Shown here: piece after piece, positions 1 through 8,436 of the stretch
Layout of the letters: every line of letters begins with the position of its first letter
How positions within the stretch are numbered: position 1 is the stretch's first letter
From: Bdellovibrionales bacterium
GTDB taxonomy: Bacteria; Bdellovibrionota; Bdellovibrionia; Bdellovibrionales; UBA1609
Direction of reading: 5' to 3'
DNA: 37,970 nt
Assembly (NCBI GenBank): GCA_022842925.1
Contig: JALHOQ010000006.1
Coordinates: forward strand, 6,275-44,244
Notes under the pieces: model-generated
What the model saw: only the letters and a program-made list of their open reading frames with translations
Database searches by the model: none
What the model was told of the DNA's origin: nothing
Made by a program: the position numbers and the translations under genes

Positions 1-1564
1 GCGCAGTGGCCGTTGCCTTCAGCACGTCCCGGACCTGCGCCGGCGTTAGGCTTTTGTTGGCCGCTCGAATCAGAGCGGCCACACCAGCCACGTGAGGCGA
101 CGCCATTGAGGTGCCCTGAAAACTGGCATAGTCGCTGGAATCAACCGAGATTGAGAATCCGACCTGTTGGCCGTTCTGCAGCAAAGCTCTTACCTGCTCA
201 CCCAAAGTTTGCTCGACCATAGCGGCCGGAATCGCGGCCTCGGAACCGTCTTCAGTAAGGCTGCCCTGGATTAAACCCGGAGCGTTGTTGTAGATCACGG
301 CGGCCACGGCGCCTTTATTGATTACGTTCATGACCTTTTCTTTAAACGGAATTTCTCCGCGTTGGATAAAGGCGATCTTTCCGGTGAGATCCAGGTTCTT
401 CACATCGTCGGGCTTGCCTAGGCCGGCCAACACAATCTCCGCCTGCACGGTGCGAAGAGGCGAACCGACAAACGGGACAGCTTTCACTTCACTCATCCCC
501 TTGCCCAAATCAACCTGGACCACGGCCGCGCGGCCAGTGCCTTGTGGTACGGCAGAGATGACTTCCACGCCGGGCGCGACCACATCGAGTTCCGGGCCCC
601 ATTGCGAAAAGCCCGCTTTCAGATTGTTGATATCGGTAGCGCCCACAGCTGTAATTGTGGCGACAGCAGCGGGAAACGATACGCGGCCGGTGCCATCATT
701 GCCGCTTGCAGCAGCGATAAATACACCCGCGGCCTCGGCGGCGCGAATGGCTTGAAGTTCTGTTTCGCTAATAAACGATCCCCCGAGGGACATATTCACC
801 ACGTCCACTTTTTCAGCGACCGCCCAGTTGATTCCCGCAGCAATGGCGGCCGAGCTGCAGCCCATGGAGCTGCATACCTTGCCGGCCAACAAACGAGCCT
901 TAGGGGCCACGCCGACTAATCCGCCGCCTTGGCCGGAGGCGAGAACAGTTCCCGCCACATGAGTGCCATGTCCGACTTGGTCCGAAAAATCGGTGGCGAG
1001 TCCGCCGGCAAAGTTCCTACCTTTTTCAAAACGTGAACGTAGCGCTGGGTGATTTTGATCGAGCCCGGTGTCGAGCACAAGGACGCGAGCCATCTGCCCC
1101 TCCGTCTTCGTCCATGCCGCCGGCGCCTTTACTGCGTGGATGCCCCAGGGCATATCCACCTTTACCCCCTTGGATACCTGAGGCGCTTGTTCAAGCTCGA
1201 TCGAATTTCGATTCCAAGTCGCCATTGGGCGCGGGAGCGGGTGGAAGATCTCCTGCTCGACCATCGCCACCGCCGGATGCCGACGGAGCGATTCAATGGC
1301 ACGAAGATCGTCACTTTCAACGATTAAAAGCTGAACATGTTCAAGTGCCTCGCGGACTGAAGCGTTCGTGTTCAAGAGCCGCATCGGCGCAATCTCAGCC
1401 CCGAAGTTGGAGAAGGTTTGCGCGGCCTTCACGTTTTGCACCACATTTTGAAATGTGTCTTGCGACTTGAAGCGCACCATATATTTAGTCGGGGCCGCAT
1501 TTGCGGCTACGCCTAAGAGCATTCCAATCGCCAAACTCATTATGGCGGTCATCCTTTGATTCAT
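1..1564 (-). CDS. Secreted subtilisin-like (S8) serine protease with PA-type insert, 3' end cut by window edge
   Basis: My own reading of the minus strand gives one open frame from ATG 1564 to the left edge, about 521 codons, so the C-terminus is missing. It starts with a Sec signal peptide (about residues 1-23, ending ANAA), then an I9-like propeptide (about 25-115). The S8 triad is clear: D165 in VLDTGLD, H199 in GHGTHVAGT and S486 in GTSMASPHVAG, with the oxyanion Asn in ASGND. A roughly 130-residue insert between the oxyanion Asn and the Ser contains sequence like the protease-associated (PA) domain (GKIAFIQRGEIPFKEK, AVIYNN). The start is supported by GGAGGGGGAG seven bases upstream. The role is probably an exported general protease needing propeptide removal; the substrate is unknown. 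Open frames on the plus strand here are antisense shadows. Confidence 0.93.
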   Translation of the reverse strand, partial: MNQRMTAIMSLAIGMLLGVAANAAPTKYMVRFKSQDTFQNVVQNVKAAQTFSNFGAEIAPMRLLNTNASVREALEHVQLLIVESDDLRAIESLRRHPAVAMVEQEIFHPLPRPMATWNRNSIELEQAPQVSKGVKVDMPWGIHAVKAPAAWTKTEGQMARVLVLDTGLDQNHPALRSRFEKGRNFAGGLATDFSDQVGHGTHVAGTVLASGQGGGLVGVAPKARLLAGKVCSSMGCSSAAIAAGINWAVAEKVDVVNMSLGGSFISETELQAIRAAEAAGVFIAAASGNDGTGRVSFPAAVATITAVGATDINNLKAGFSQWGPELDVVAPGVEVISAVPQGTGRAAVVQVDLGKGMSEVKAVPFVGSPLRTVQAEIVLAGLGKPDDVKNLDLTGKIAFIQRGEIPFKEKVMNVINKGAVAAVIYNNAPGLIQGSLTEDGSEAAIPAAMVEQTLGEQVRALLQNGQQVGFSISVDSSDYASFQGTSMASPHVAGVAALIRAANKSLTPAQVRDVLKATATA

Positions 1565-1616
1565 TACTCCCCCTCCATGTGTTCCTTGAGATCCTGGACC
1601 TCGGTCTTGGAGGATG

Positions 1617-1644
1617 ATTAAATCATGCACTGAAAACTTTGCAA
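1617..1644 (-). promoter_or_regulatory. Possible sigma70-type promoter of the subtilisin gene, overlapping a palindrome
   Basis: On the minus strand TTGCAA (1644-1639) and TTTAAT (1622-1617) are spaced by 16 bases, matching 4/6 and 5/6 of the -35/-10 consensus. The -10 lies inside the palindrome ATGATT-A-AATCAT (1614-1626), so a dimeric repressor there would block it. This is inference from sequence only. Confidence 0.35.
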
Positions 1645-1651
1645 TGCATTT

Positions 1652-1668
1652 GGTTCCACAATGGAACC
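1652..1668. repeat. 7-bp perfect inverted repeat
   Basis: GGTTCCA (1652-1658) and TGGAACC (1662-1668) flank a 3-base loop. No T-run follows on either strand, so an operator is likelier than a terminator. It lies four bases before the first TGACAGAA copy. Confidence 0.5.
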
Positions 1669-1812
1669 CTCTGACAGAATGTAGATAAGTAATTGATATG
1701 AAATCGGATTTTCTTTGTAAGACTCCCTATGCGACCCGTCAAATTAGCGAAACTTTTACAGTTAAAGGTCCAGTCGGGGTGCCTTTTTTACGAGCAAATC
1801 AAGTGGTGCCTT

Positions 1813-1847
1813 TGACAGAATAGAAATTTCCGTCAGTTCTTCTGTCA
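1813..1847. promoter_or_regulatory. Inverted TGACAGAA / TTCTGTCA pair
   Basis: TGACAGAA (1813-1820) and its exact complement TTCTGTCA (1840-1847) are separated by 19 bases. A third, direct copy lies at 1672-1679 and extends the match by one base (TGACAGAAT). The spacing and orientation suit a dimeric regulator of the downstream plus-strand operon. Confidence 0.4.
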
Positions 1848-1936
1848 GCAACAAACGCCGCGCATCACGTGAAAGGCCTGCGCGACCGATTCGACAATTC
1901 TTTGGTGTAATCAAACCTTTATTGTAGATCAGGCTC

Positions 1937-3055
1937 ATGCACAGCCTGTCATTACGGTTTCTGCTCCTTCCGTTTACCGCATTCTTTTCGCTAAGCGCTC
2001 CGGCGCATGAGGTCTTCGATCAGATCCCTATATGCGAACGGTATTTACTTCCTCAGATCGAGGAAGGTGGATTCAAGATGGAGGCACTCCGCCGACTGAA
2101 AAACCACCGCGTGTTCGCGCTTCACGACTACCTGGGCATTCGTGTGGAGAAAGTTGCAGACCGAAACCAAGTCCTCGTACAAGAGATTTTGCCCCTTGAT
2201 CGAATCGACCGGCTGATCGGCCTACAAGAATGGGAGTTTGAGAGGAAACAGTTCACGTTTATGAGCGCTGGCTTTAAAAATCTCGAGTCCCATTCGCGCG
2301 AGGTCCACCGCTATGTTCTCAACCACGTCCTTGAAAATCGCGATTACAATCTCGAGTTGCGTTATAATCGGGACTTACGCGATCAAATGGCCGACCTTAG
2401 ACGCTGGCGCTGGCGGCTTCATGATGCCGTGATCGGACGCTATCGATCGGAGAAAGGATATTTAGATAACTCTGATTTATTTATGTTTCGTTGGGCCAAC
2501 GAGCTCTCGCACAACAGTGACGTCTTTGCTGTTCTGAGTTCGGAGCCGAGGTTACTTGCGACAATCCAGATCAGTTATCAGGGAGACAAAAATTTTTTTA
2601 ACCCTAGTCTCGATGGATTCCTCAATACCCTGGATCTTGAAAAATCGCGGGATCTAGACCGGCTTCCCTTTGAGTACCGACTGAATGGCCCGGAAGCCGT
2701 AACTTTTCGACACTATTTTTATGGTCTCTTTAATCGAGAAAAAGTCTGCGAGTTCACTCGCTATGCAAAATTTGCCTGGATGCCTCGCCCGGTTCAGGAG
2801 CGAATGTTGTTTGAAGCCCTTCAAGCGGCCATAAAAAGAAACATGGAAACCATTGTCGCGGGCGGTGACGACAAAACGACCAGGCTCTTTGCCCGCTACG
2901 GTTTTAGGGTCTTCGGCCGGATGCCAACTCGACAATCGCAAGCGAACGAATATTTGAGTTACCTAGATTTATCGTCCAAGGAATTTAAGGCCGTTTATGC
3001 CCGCCTTGAGCAATCGGCCCGTCAAGTTGAGGCGAAAGTAAAGGACGATTTATGA
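1937..3055 (+). CDS. GNAT-fold protein resembling acyl-amino-acid/AHL synthases, with apparent signal peptide
   Basis: This 372-residue protein is not one I recognise by name. Residues 165-345 read like the GNAT branch that includes FeeM and LuxI-type synthases: R168-Y-R-S-E at the start, ATIQISYQ (208-215), the strand EFTRYAK (272-278), helix ERMLFEALQAAIKRN, and DDKTTRLFARYGF (311-323) before the last strand. Residues 24-160 are a charged helical extension with no family I can assign. The N-terminus looks like a Sec signal peptide (hydrophobic 5-20, APA before His24), which is odd for an enzyme that would need cytoplasmic acyl-ACP or CoA. The stop overlaps the kinase start as ATGA, so the two are probably made together. 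The enzymatic role is inference; a non-catalytic GNAT relic is the alternative. Confidence 0.55.
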   Translation: MHSLSLRFLLLPFTAFFSLSAPAHEVFDQIPICERYLLPQIEEGGFKMEALRRLKNHRVFALHDYLGIRVEKVADRNQVLVQEILPLDRIDRLIGLQEWEFERKQFTFMSAGFKNLESHSREVHRYVLNHVLENRDYNLELRYNRDLRDQMADLRRWRWRLHDAVIGRYRSEKGYLDNSDLFMFRWANELSHNSDVFAVLSSEPRLLATIQISYQGDKNFFNPSLDGFLNTLDLEKSRDLDRLPFEYRLNGPEAVTFRHYFYGLFNREKVCEFTRYAKFAWMPRPVQERMLFEALQAAIKRNMETIVAGGDDKTTRLFARYGFRVFGRMPTRQSQANEYLSYLDLSSKEFKAVYARLEQSARQVEAKVKDDL

Positions 3056-4707
3056 TCATGGGCTTTTGTAGGAAGGCTTTGGAAAAGGAGTTCCGCTTGC
3101 TCCGGGAGGCCAGCCAGCGCATGACCCGCACAGCCACTGTGGATGAAATGGCGCAAATCGTAGGCGAGGAATGCCTCAAGGTTCTGCGAGCCGACGCCAT
3201 CTGTGTTCATGTTTTGGAAGATGAGGATATCTTCGCGATGAGGGCGGCGTTGGGCTGCTCCGACGAGTTTTTGAAGAAATGGAAGCGCGTACCGCGAACC
3301 TTAATCCCGGAGTTAAAAGACGGCCAACCCGCCGATCTCTATTTTTTGGGATCCGCCGCCGAATTCAAAAAAAACATTCCCGTCTCCTCGGCGATCGTCG
3401 ATCGGTCCGGACGTAAGACGGTTGCTTATACGCCCTTCACTCTCGACGGGCGAGTGCGGGGCATGCTGGGTTTTTCGTATAATCAAGTGTGCGCGGAACC
3501 GCCGAGCAAGGAGCTGGTGCTCACCTTGGCGAGCATCTGTGCCTCGGCACTGGAACACGCTCGCATCTATGAGCAAGAACGCCTCGCCCACAAACAGGCG
3601 GAGGAGGCCAGTCGCGCCAAATCTGAGTTTGTGGCCGGAATCAGCCACGAGATTCGCAGCCCCCTCGGGGTCATTCAAGGTTTCGCCGATCTGATTTTTG
3701 AAACGTCAGAGCTGGATCCCGAAACGCGACAATGGATTGCCGGAATTCGCCGCAATGCCCGGCAGCTGGGCCGCCTGATTGGGGATGTGCTCGATATGGC
3801 CAAAATCGAAGCGAAGAAAATCGAAGTGGAGAATATCGAATTTTCCGCGCGAGACTTTTTTCAAGAGATGAAAGACACATTTGAACTGCAGGCGACGGAG
3901 AAAAAGGTCACCGTCGATTTTAGAACCTCCGCGCTCCCGGAACGTATGATCACCGATCCCGCTCGACTCCGGCAGATCCTGCTGAATTTAATCGGCAACG
4001 CGCTCAAGTTCACCTTCCACGGCCGCATCGAAGTGACCGCAGATATGAATGGAGCCTTTTTAGAGATCCGCGTCCGCGACACGGGAGTCGGCATTCCCAA
4101 GGATCGGCAGGATCACGTATTTGAACCGTATATGCAGGCGGAGGCGTCGACAAGCCGGCGATTTGGCGGCACGGGTCTTGGACTTCCCATCTCTAAAGTT
4201 TTGGCCGAGGCCCTCGGGGGCACCCTTGTGCTCGAAAACAGTGCGCCCGGTATAGGCTCCACTTTTCTATGCGCGGTCAAATGCGGTCGGGGTGGACAAG
4301 AGGCCGCGTGCGCACCGGTGCCTTTCGAAATGGAAAACGATCTCCGCGGTGTTCATATTCTTCTCGTTGAAGATAACGAAGACAATCAAGATCTGGTGAA
4401 GGAAATTCTTCACCGAGCCGGAGCCACCGTAGATGTAGCCGGGAACGGTGCGAGCGGTGTGCAGATGGCGCTCCGAAAGCGTTACGACGTGGTCTTGATG
4501 GATATCCAAATGCCGGGCCTCGACGGGTTCAATGCCATTTCGCTTTTACGCCAAAAAGGATACGCCCAGCCCGTCGCCGCCCTGACCGCCAATGCTCTTA
4601 AGTCCGAAGTGGACACTTTTCGTGAACGCGGGTTTAACGATTATCTCACCAAACCCATCGAAAGACCGAAGCTCATCCAGGCGATCCGGCGACTCTCCGT
4701 CCACTAA
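3052..4707 (+). CDS. Soluble hybrid sensor histidine kinase (GAF-HisKA-HATPase-REC)
   Basis: This 551-residue protein has no signal peptide or membrane segment, so it should sense inside the cell. A GAF-like domain covers about residues 10-170, followed by a short coiled linker. The HisKA domain has phosphoacceptor H199 in GISHEIRSP. The HATPase_c domain shows the N-box ([16 protein letters not shown]), G1 (DTGVGI) and G2 (FGGTGLGL). A C-terminal receiver domain (about 435-550) has acidic residues in [11 protein letters not shown], phosphoacceptor D484 in LMDIQMPG, and conserved T and K in ALTANA and LTKP. The hybrid design implies a later phosphotransfer partner or an output by protein interaction; none is encoded nearby. 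It is coupled by ATGA to the upstream GNAT-like gene, and its stop overlaps the convergent dioxygenase stop by four bases. Confidence 0.95.
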   Translation: MIMGFCRKALEKEFRLLREASQRMTRTATVDEMAQIVGEECLKVLRADAICVHVLEDEDIFAMRAALGCSDEFLKKWKRVPRTLIPELKDGQPADLYFLGSAAEFKKNIPVSSAIVDRSGRKTVAYTPFTLDGRVRGMLGFSYNQVCAEPPSKELVLTLASICASALEHARIYEQERLAHKQAEEASRAKSEFVAGISHEIRSPLGVIQGFADLIFETSELDPETRQWIAGIRRNARQLGRLIGDVLDMAKIEAKKIEVENIEFSARDFFQEMKDTFELQATEKKVTVDFRTSALPERMITDPARLRQILLNLIGNALKFTFHGRIEVTADMNGAFLEIRVRDTGVGIPKDRQDHVFEPYMQAEASTSRRFGGTGLGLPISKVLAEALGGTLVLENSAPGIGSTFLCAVKCGRGGQEAACAPVPFEMENDLRGVHILLVEDNEDNQDLVKEILHRAGATVDVAGNGASGVQMALRKRYDVVLMDIQMPGLDGFNAISLLRQKGYAQPVAALTANALKSEVDTFRERGFNDYLTKPIERPKLIQAIRRLSVH

Positions 4708-5351
4708 ACTTTTTCTATTGTGATTCCGAATTCGCCGAGCGTCGCCCCCGACTCAATTGCAACCGGCCGAAATTCGACGATCAAACTCGACCGTTGATCG
4801 GCCGGAGTCGACTTCAATATCAGATCCTCGTCATTCAACGGGTCCCCCTTGAAATACATTTGCGTGATGAGGTCTTTATAGCCCCGCTTGGCCACTCGCA
4901 CATGGATATGTGGGGGCCGATCCCAATCCTCCGTGGCCGGGTAAGCGCCGGGCTTGATCGTTTTAAAATTGAACCGCCCTTGTGCATCCGTAAAAGTTTC
5001 GCCCCAGTATTTGAAGGCGGGATCCAGCGGCGCCGGGTTCGGGTCGCGATCGTTGTTGTACCGGCCGGAGGCGCAAGCCTGCCAGATTTCCACATTCACG
5101 TCGGCCACCGGTTGGCAGAGGAGGTCTTGTACTCGCCCCTCAATATAAATAATCTCACCCAGCGCGGGACGACTGGCGCCGGGAACCCGAGTCAAATCGT
5201 TATCGGGAAAGAACTGACTCTCACCCGGGTAGAACGGACCCGCTGTTTGAGCGGGAGTCTTGGCGCAGGATGGAGATGCGCTCAGTTTCTGGCACACCAC
5301 TGCGGCCCCCAATCCGGCCAGCCCTTTTAAAAATACGCGACGCTGATTCAT
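4704..5351 (-). CDS. Tat-exported intradiol ring-cleavage dioxygenase-like protein
   Basis: This 215-residue protein belongs to the protocatechuate 3,4-/catechol 1,2-dioxygenase superfamily. The Fe(III) ligand set appears intact: Y98 (SGRYNN), Y137 (PGAYPAT), H148 and H150 (RPPHIHVRV); TAGPFYPG near the N-terminus is also typical. The N-terminus MNQRRVFLKG followed by a hydrophobic stretch is a Tat signal, so the enzyme acts outside the cytoplasm, unlike classical catabolic members. I chose ATG 5351 over an upstream in-frame start because GGAGGAAAA precedes it and the Tat motif begins there. It diverges from a LysR regulator gene, the usual arrangement for its controller. No other aromatic-degradation genes are present, so the substrate is unknown. 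Confidence 0.88.
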   Translation of the reverse strand: MNQRRVFLKGLAGLGAAVVCQKLSASPSCAKTPAQTAGPFYPGESQFFPDNDLTRVPGASRPALGEIIYIEGRVQDLLCQPVADVNVEIWQACASGRYNNDRDPNPAPLDPAFKYWGETFTDAQGRFNFKTIKPGAYPATEDWDRPPHIHVRVAKRGYKDLITQMYFKGDPLNDEDLILKSTPADQRSSLIVEFRPVAIESGATLGEFGITIEKV

Positions 5352-5434
5352 TTTTCCTCCTTCGGCTCTTGAGCCGTGATCCGAAGATAGTGCGACTTGA
5401 ACCATAGGTAAAATATGTTAAACGAATATCTACG

Positions 5435-5449
5435 ATAGGAGAATCCTAT
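5435..5449 (+). promoter_or_regulatory. Palindrome covering the RBS and start codon of the lysR-type gene
   Basis: ATAGGA (5435-5440) and TCCTAT (5444-5449) are perfect inverted arms around GAA. The left arm contains the Shine-Dalgarno AGGAGA and the right arm includes the first two bases of the ATG at 5448. In RNA it could form a small 6-bp hairpin hiding the initiation site; in DNA it could be an operator. Either role is inference. Confidence 0.4.
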
Positions 5450-6293
5450 GTTACCGTCCCCCACCGATCTCAGTTACTTTGTCACCATCGCGGACTCGGG
5501 CAGCTTCACCAAGGCCGCCGGCCGCCTCGGTGTCGCGCAACCCTCCCTCACGCTGGCGGTGCGCCGGCTCGAGGCCTGTCTGGGGACCCGGCTCTTCGTG
5601 CGCTCGCGCCAGGGCGTGACGCTGACCAAAGCCGGTGAAAGCCTTTTGCAAGACACACAAGATCTCCTCCAGCGCTGGGAGAATTTGCGCACGGGAGCTC
5701 TAAGCGCCACCAATGAAGTGCGCGGCCGCTTGCGTCTCGGGATTCACCCTTCGGTTGCCATTTACGCTCTTCCGCCGTTTCTACCCGCTCTGTTGAACAA
5801 ACATCCCGATTTAGAAGTGGTCCTCATCCATGATCTATCCCGCAATATTACCCGCGAGGTTGTGGAACTGAAGGCCGACATCGGCATTGTCGTGAATCCG
5901 TCGCCACATCCGGATCTCGTGATCCGCCCGCTGGCCCAAGACCGCGTCACTTTGTGGCAGCTCCCGAGCCTTAAAAACAAGGACGTGCTTTTGTGTGAAC
6001 CGTCGCTGCTGCAAACGCAAACCATCCTGCGCAAGCTGCACCGCCAGGGTCACCGTTTTAAAAGGGTCATGGAGTGCGCGAATTTGGAAGTCATCACCCG
6101 GCTGGCGCAATGTGGAACGGGGGCGGCGATATTGCCCGAGCGAGTAGCAGGAGCGCAGAATCGGAAGCTCGTCGCCGTGGCGGGAGCGCCTCAGTTCCAC
6201 GACGAAATCGCACTGATATATCGTACGGAACAGCGGGAATTGAAAACATTAAAGGCTTTCGCTGAGGCCGTCCAGACCGCGCTTCGCTCTTAG
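5448..6293 (+). CDS. LysR-type transcriptional regulator
   Basis: This 281-residue protein has the N-terminal winged helix-turn-helix of the LysR family (residues 1-62; FTKAAGRLGVAQPSLTLAVR and LFVRSRQGVTLTKAGE) and the two-lobed effector-binding domain from about residue 90 (RLRLGIHPSV, ADIGIVVNPSP, GTGAAILPERV). It is divergent from the dioxygenase gene with 96 bases between them and probably controls it and itself; the effector would be a small, possibly aromatic, molecule. Its TAG stop overlaps the stop of the convergent SDR gene. Confidence 0.95.
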   Translation: MLPSPTDLSYFVTIADSGSFTKAAGRLGVAQPSLTLAVRRLEACLGTRLFVRSRQGVTLTKAGESLLQDTQDLLQRWENLRTGALSATNEVRGRLRLGIHPSVAIYALPPFLPALLNKHPDLEVVLIHDLSRNITREVVELKADIGIVVNPSPHPDLVIRPLAQDRVTLWQLPSLKNKDVLLCEPSLLQTQTILRKLHRQGHRFKRVMECANLEVITRLAQCGTGAAILPERVAGAQNRKLVAVAGAPQFHDEIALIYRTEQRELKTLKAFAEAVQTALRS

Positions 6294-7039
6294 TCGCGGC
6301 GATGGGCCATGCCAATGGCGGCCTGATCTGTGGGAAAAAGCACCAGCTCTTGAATATTCACATGGGGCGGTCGTTCGACACACCAAACGATGGTCTCAGC
6401 CACATCTCGGGCGGTCAGCGGCTGCATGCCCTTGTATACGGTTTTGGCTCGCTCACGACTGCCGAGACGAACTTCTGAAAATTCAGTCTCAACCATTCCC
6501 GGCTCGATATTCGTCACTCGGATGGGAGTGCCGAGAAGATCCATTCGCAGCCCCTCAGTTAACGCCCGCACCGCGAATTTAGACGCGCAGTAAACCGCGC
6601 CGCTCGGATAGGTCCAGCGCCCGGCCACGGAGCCTAAGTTCACAATATGACCTCGCCCCCGCTCCATCATCGCCGGTAAAAAGGCGCGGGTCATATACAG
6701 GAGACCTTTGATATTGGTGTCGATCATGACATCCCAGTCGTCCGTATCGGCTGCGAAGACCTTATCGATCCCCTTCGCGAGACCGGCGTTATTGACCAGC
6801 AGTTCGATCGATTTCGGACCGTGCTCGGCCGCGAGCCGATCCACATCGGATTTTAAACGCACATCCAACGCCACGTGCTCACATTTAATTTTGTGCTGAG
6901 ACGAGAGCCGTTGACTCAGATGTGCGAGGCGGTCCTCGCGCCGGGCCGTGAGAAGAAGGTCCCATTTTTTTTCCGCCAGAGCTTCCGCGGTCGCCGCCCC
7001 GATTCCCGCACTCGCACCCGTGATCAGGGCCCACGCCAT
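6290..7039 (-). CDS. Classical short-chain dehydrogenase/reductase (YdfG-like)
   Basis: This 249-residue SDR has every key element: cofactor loop TGASAGIG (7-14), an Arg pair after beta-2 (TARRED) that favours NADP(H), NNAG (83-86), N109 in TNIKG, and the S137/Y150/K154 catalytic set (GSVAG, YCASK). The PGMVETEFSEVR region resembles YdfG-type 3-hydroxyacid/serine dehydrogenases that also reduce malonic semialdehyde; the exact substrate cannot be told. It starts one base after the cytidine deaminase stop, so the two form an operon. Its stop overlaps that of the convergent LysR gene by four bases. Confidence 0.93.
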   Translation of the reverse strand: MAWALITGASAGIGAATAEALAEKKWDLLLTARREDRLAHLSQRLSSQHKIKCEHVALDVRLKSDVDRLAAEHGPKSIELLVNNAGLAKGIDKVFAADTDDWDVMIDTNIKGLLYMTRAFLPAMMERGRGHIVNLGSVAGRWTYPSGAVYCASKFAVRALTEGLRMDLLGTPIRVTNIEPGMVETEFSEVRLGSRERAKTVYKGMQPLTARDVAETIVWCVERPPHVNIQELVLFPTDQAAIGMAHRRD

Positions 7040-7040
7040 G

Positions 7041-7454
7041 TCACTTTACCTCAAATGACCGGAACGGTTCCGGTAGCAGATCTTGAAACTTCAATTGCCG
7101 CTGTACTCCACTTTCATTGGCCAGATACACCGGCATGGAATCGGAGCAAAACTCCGCCAGGACCTGTAAACATATTGCACATGGCACGGTGGCCTTTTTC
7201 TCAGTCGTGGCGACGACCAGAAACTCGGGACGAATGCGGCCATGTTCGGCTACCGCTCGAAAAACCGCAGCCCGCTCGGCACAAACTGTACCGCCGTAAC
7301 TGGCATTTTCGACATTCGTGCCCGTCACCGCGTGGTCAACACCCTTCAACTTCAATGCCGCTCCGACTTTGAAATCAGAATACGGGGAATACGAGTTTTT
7401 TCGAGTCTTTAACGCCGCCTTGACTGCGGCCTCCACCGTTTTTGTCAGCTTCAT
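7041..7454 (-). CDS. cdd: Cytidine deaminase
   Basis: At 137 residues this fits the small tetrameric class that deaminates cytidine and deoxycytidine to uridine and deoxyuridine in pyrimidine salvage. Zinc ligands C58, C92 and C95 and catalytic proton shuttle E60 are present (GTVCAERAA and PCAICLQVL). The substrate-binding segment SYSPYSDFKVGAAL and TNVENASYG are also typical. ATG 7454 gives the normal family length; an upstream in-frame GTG at 7487 would add an unlikely tail. The Shine-Dalgarno is weak. It is the first gene of a two-gene operon with the SDR. Confidence 0.95.
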   Translation of the reverse strand: MKLTKTVEAAVKAALKTRKNSYSPYSDFKVGAALKLKGVDHAVTGTNVENASYGGTVCAERAAVFRAVAEHGRIRPEFLVVATTEKKATVPCAICLQVLAEFCSDSMPVYLANESGVQRQLKFQDLLPEPFRSFEVK

Positions 7455-7470
7455 AGGGCGGTTATACCCG

Positions 7471-7482
7471 TTGCAAGTGCAA
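7471..7482. promoter_or_regulatory. Short inverted repeat between cdd and folE2
   Basis: TTGCA-AG-TGCAA lies in the 77-base divergent gap between the cdd and folE2 starts, 17 bases before the cdd ATG. It is a candidate shared operator. It does not resemble the Zur box consensus I know, although folE2 genes are often Zur-controlled. Confidence 0.25.
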
Positions 7483-7531
7483 TCCACATGTACTATCCAT
7501 AGCTGACGCGAAGAGCCGCAAGGGATCCGTT

Positions 7532-8428
7532 GTGGAATTGAAAACCGACAAAAAACTCAATGACGTTGCCGTGCAAGCTCCCGCTGCGCGACTGAATCAC
7601 TCACTCGAACAGGTCGGGCTAGAGCGGGTGCAAACTTTAGTTTTGGTGAACGGCCAAAAATTAAAAGGCACAGCCCACGCCGCGGTTTCTTTAATCGACG
7701 TCAATGCCCGCGGGATTCACATGTCGCGCCTGTTCCGAATTCTGTCGCAACTCAGTCATCGCGAACTGACCTGGGACTGGCTTTTTGCCAAGCTTGAGGA
7801 GATGAAACAATCTCATCAAGGTTTAAGCGACGCCGTTTATTTCTCCATCGATTTTGAACTCCCCGTGCTTCGCGCGTCCTTGGCCAGTCAGCAGAGTGGT
7901 TGGCGGGCCTACCCCGTTACTTTCGAGCTCTCAGATGTGCGCGGCCATAAGCAAGGCCGCCTCAAGACTCAAGTGCTGTACTCAAGCACCTGCCCCTGTT
8001 CGGCGGCGCTGAGCCAGCAGGCGCTCCGCGATGCCTTTGCCGACGAGTTCCGCGAAGAACGTTTGAACCGCGATCAGATTTTGGAGTGGCTCGCCTCTGG
8101 GGATTCTTTAGTGGCCACACCGCACGCGCAAAGATCCGAAGCCAAGTGTGAGTTTGTATTTGAGTCCGGTGAAAAAATCGCGGATCCCATTGAATACATC
8201 GACTTGATGGAAGAAGCCCTGGGTACGCCCGTGCAAACCGCGGTTAAGCGCGAGGACGAACAGGAATTTGCCCGACTGAACGCCAAACATCTGATGTTTT
8301 GTGAAGATGCGGCCCGCAAACTTAAAACCGCATTGAATCAACGCCCAGAACTCTCCGACTTTACGATCGAGGTCCGACACTTCGAAAGCCTGCACCCGCA
8401 CGACGTCGTCGCGCGGGCGCGAAAGTAA
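7532..8428 (+). CDS. folE2: GTP cyclohydrolase IB (FolE2 type)
   Basis: This 298-residue enzyme converts GTP to 7,8-dihydroneopterin triphosphate, the first step of folate and queuosine-precursor synthesis. It matches the metal-promiscuous GCYH-IB family: the metal-site Cys in STCPCSAALS, PHAQRSEAK, and the late REDEQEFARLNAKHLMFCEDAAR helix with conserved Glu and His. The start is GTG 7532 with AAGGGA upstream; no better ATG exists nearby. In many bacteria FolE2 replaces the zinc enzyme FolE when zinc is scarce, but here no folE is visible, so it may be the only form. Its stop is eight bases from the stop of the convergent HiPIP gene. Confidence 0.95.
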   Translation: MELKTDKKLNDVAVQAPAARLNHSLEQVGLERVQTLVLVNGQKLKGTAHAAVSLIDVNARGIHMSRLFRILSQLSHRELTWDWLFAKLEEMKQSHQGLSDAVYFSIDFELPVLRASLASQQSGWRAYPVTFELSDVRGHKQGRLKTQVLYSSTCPCSAALSQQALRDAFADEFREERLNRDQILEWLASGDSLVATPHAQRSEAKCEFVFESGEKIADPIEYIDLMEEALGTPVQTAVKREDEQEFARLNAKHLMFCEDAARKLKTALNQRPELSDFTIEVRHFESLHPHDVVARARK

Positions 8429-8436
8429 CAACCTTC

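Larger units (their letters stand above)
1565..1936. other. Gene-free divergent regulatory region
   Basis: This 372-base gap separates the divergent protease and GNAT-like genes and is the longest gap in the window. It holds a 13-base palindrome (1614-1626), a 7-bp perfect hairpin (1652-1668) and three copies of TGACAGAA (1672 and 1813 direct, 1840-1847 inverted). I see no convincing small gene or RNA in it. The clustering of symmetric sites suggests regulator binding; which regulator is unknown. Confidence 0.6.

Noticed and set aside
318-919. Plus-strand open frames over the protease gene
   Set aside because: They are mirror frames of a complete S8 protease with all catalytic residues; no motifs or RBS.
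4794-5330. 178-codon plus-strand frame opposite the dioxygenase
   Set aside because: The minus strand encodes a protein with all four iron ligands and a Tat signal; the plus frame shows no family.
7471-7482. TTGCA-AG-TGCAA as a Zur box for folE2
   Set aside because: It does not resemble the known Zur consensus; kept only as a weak operator candidate.
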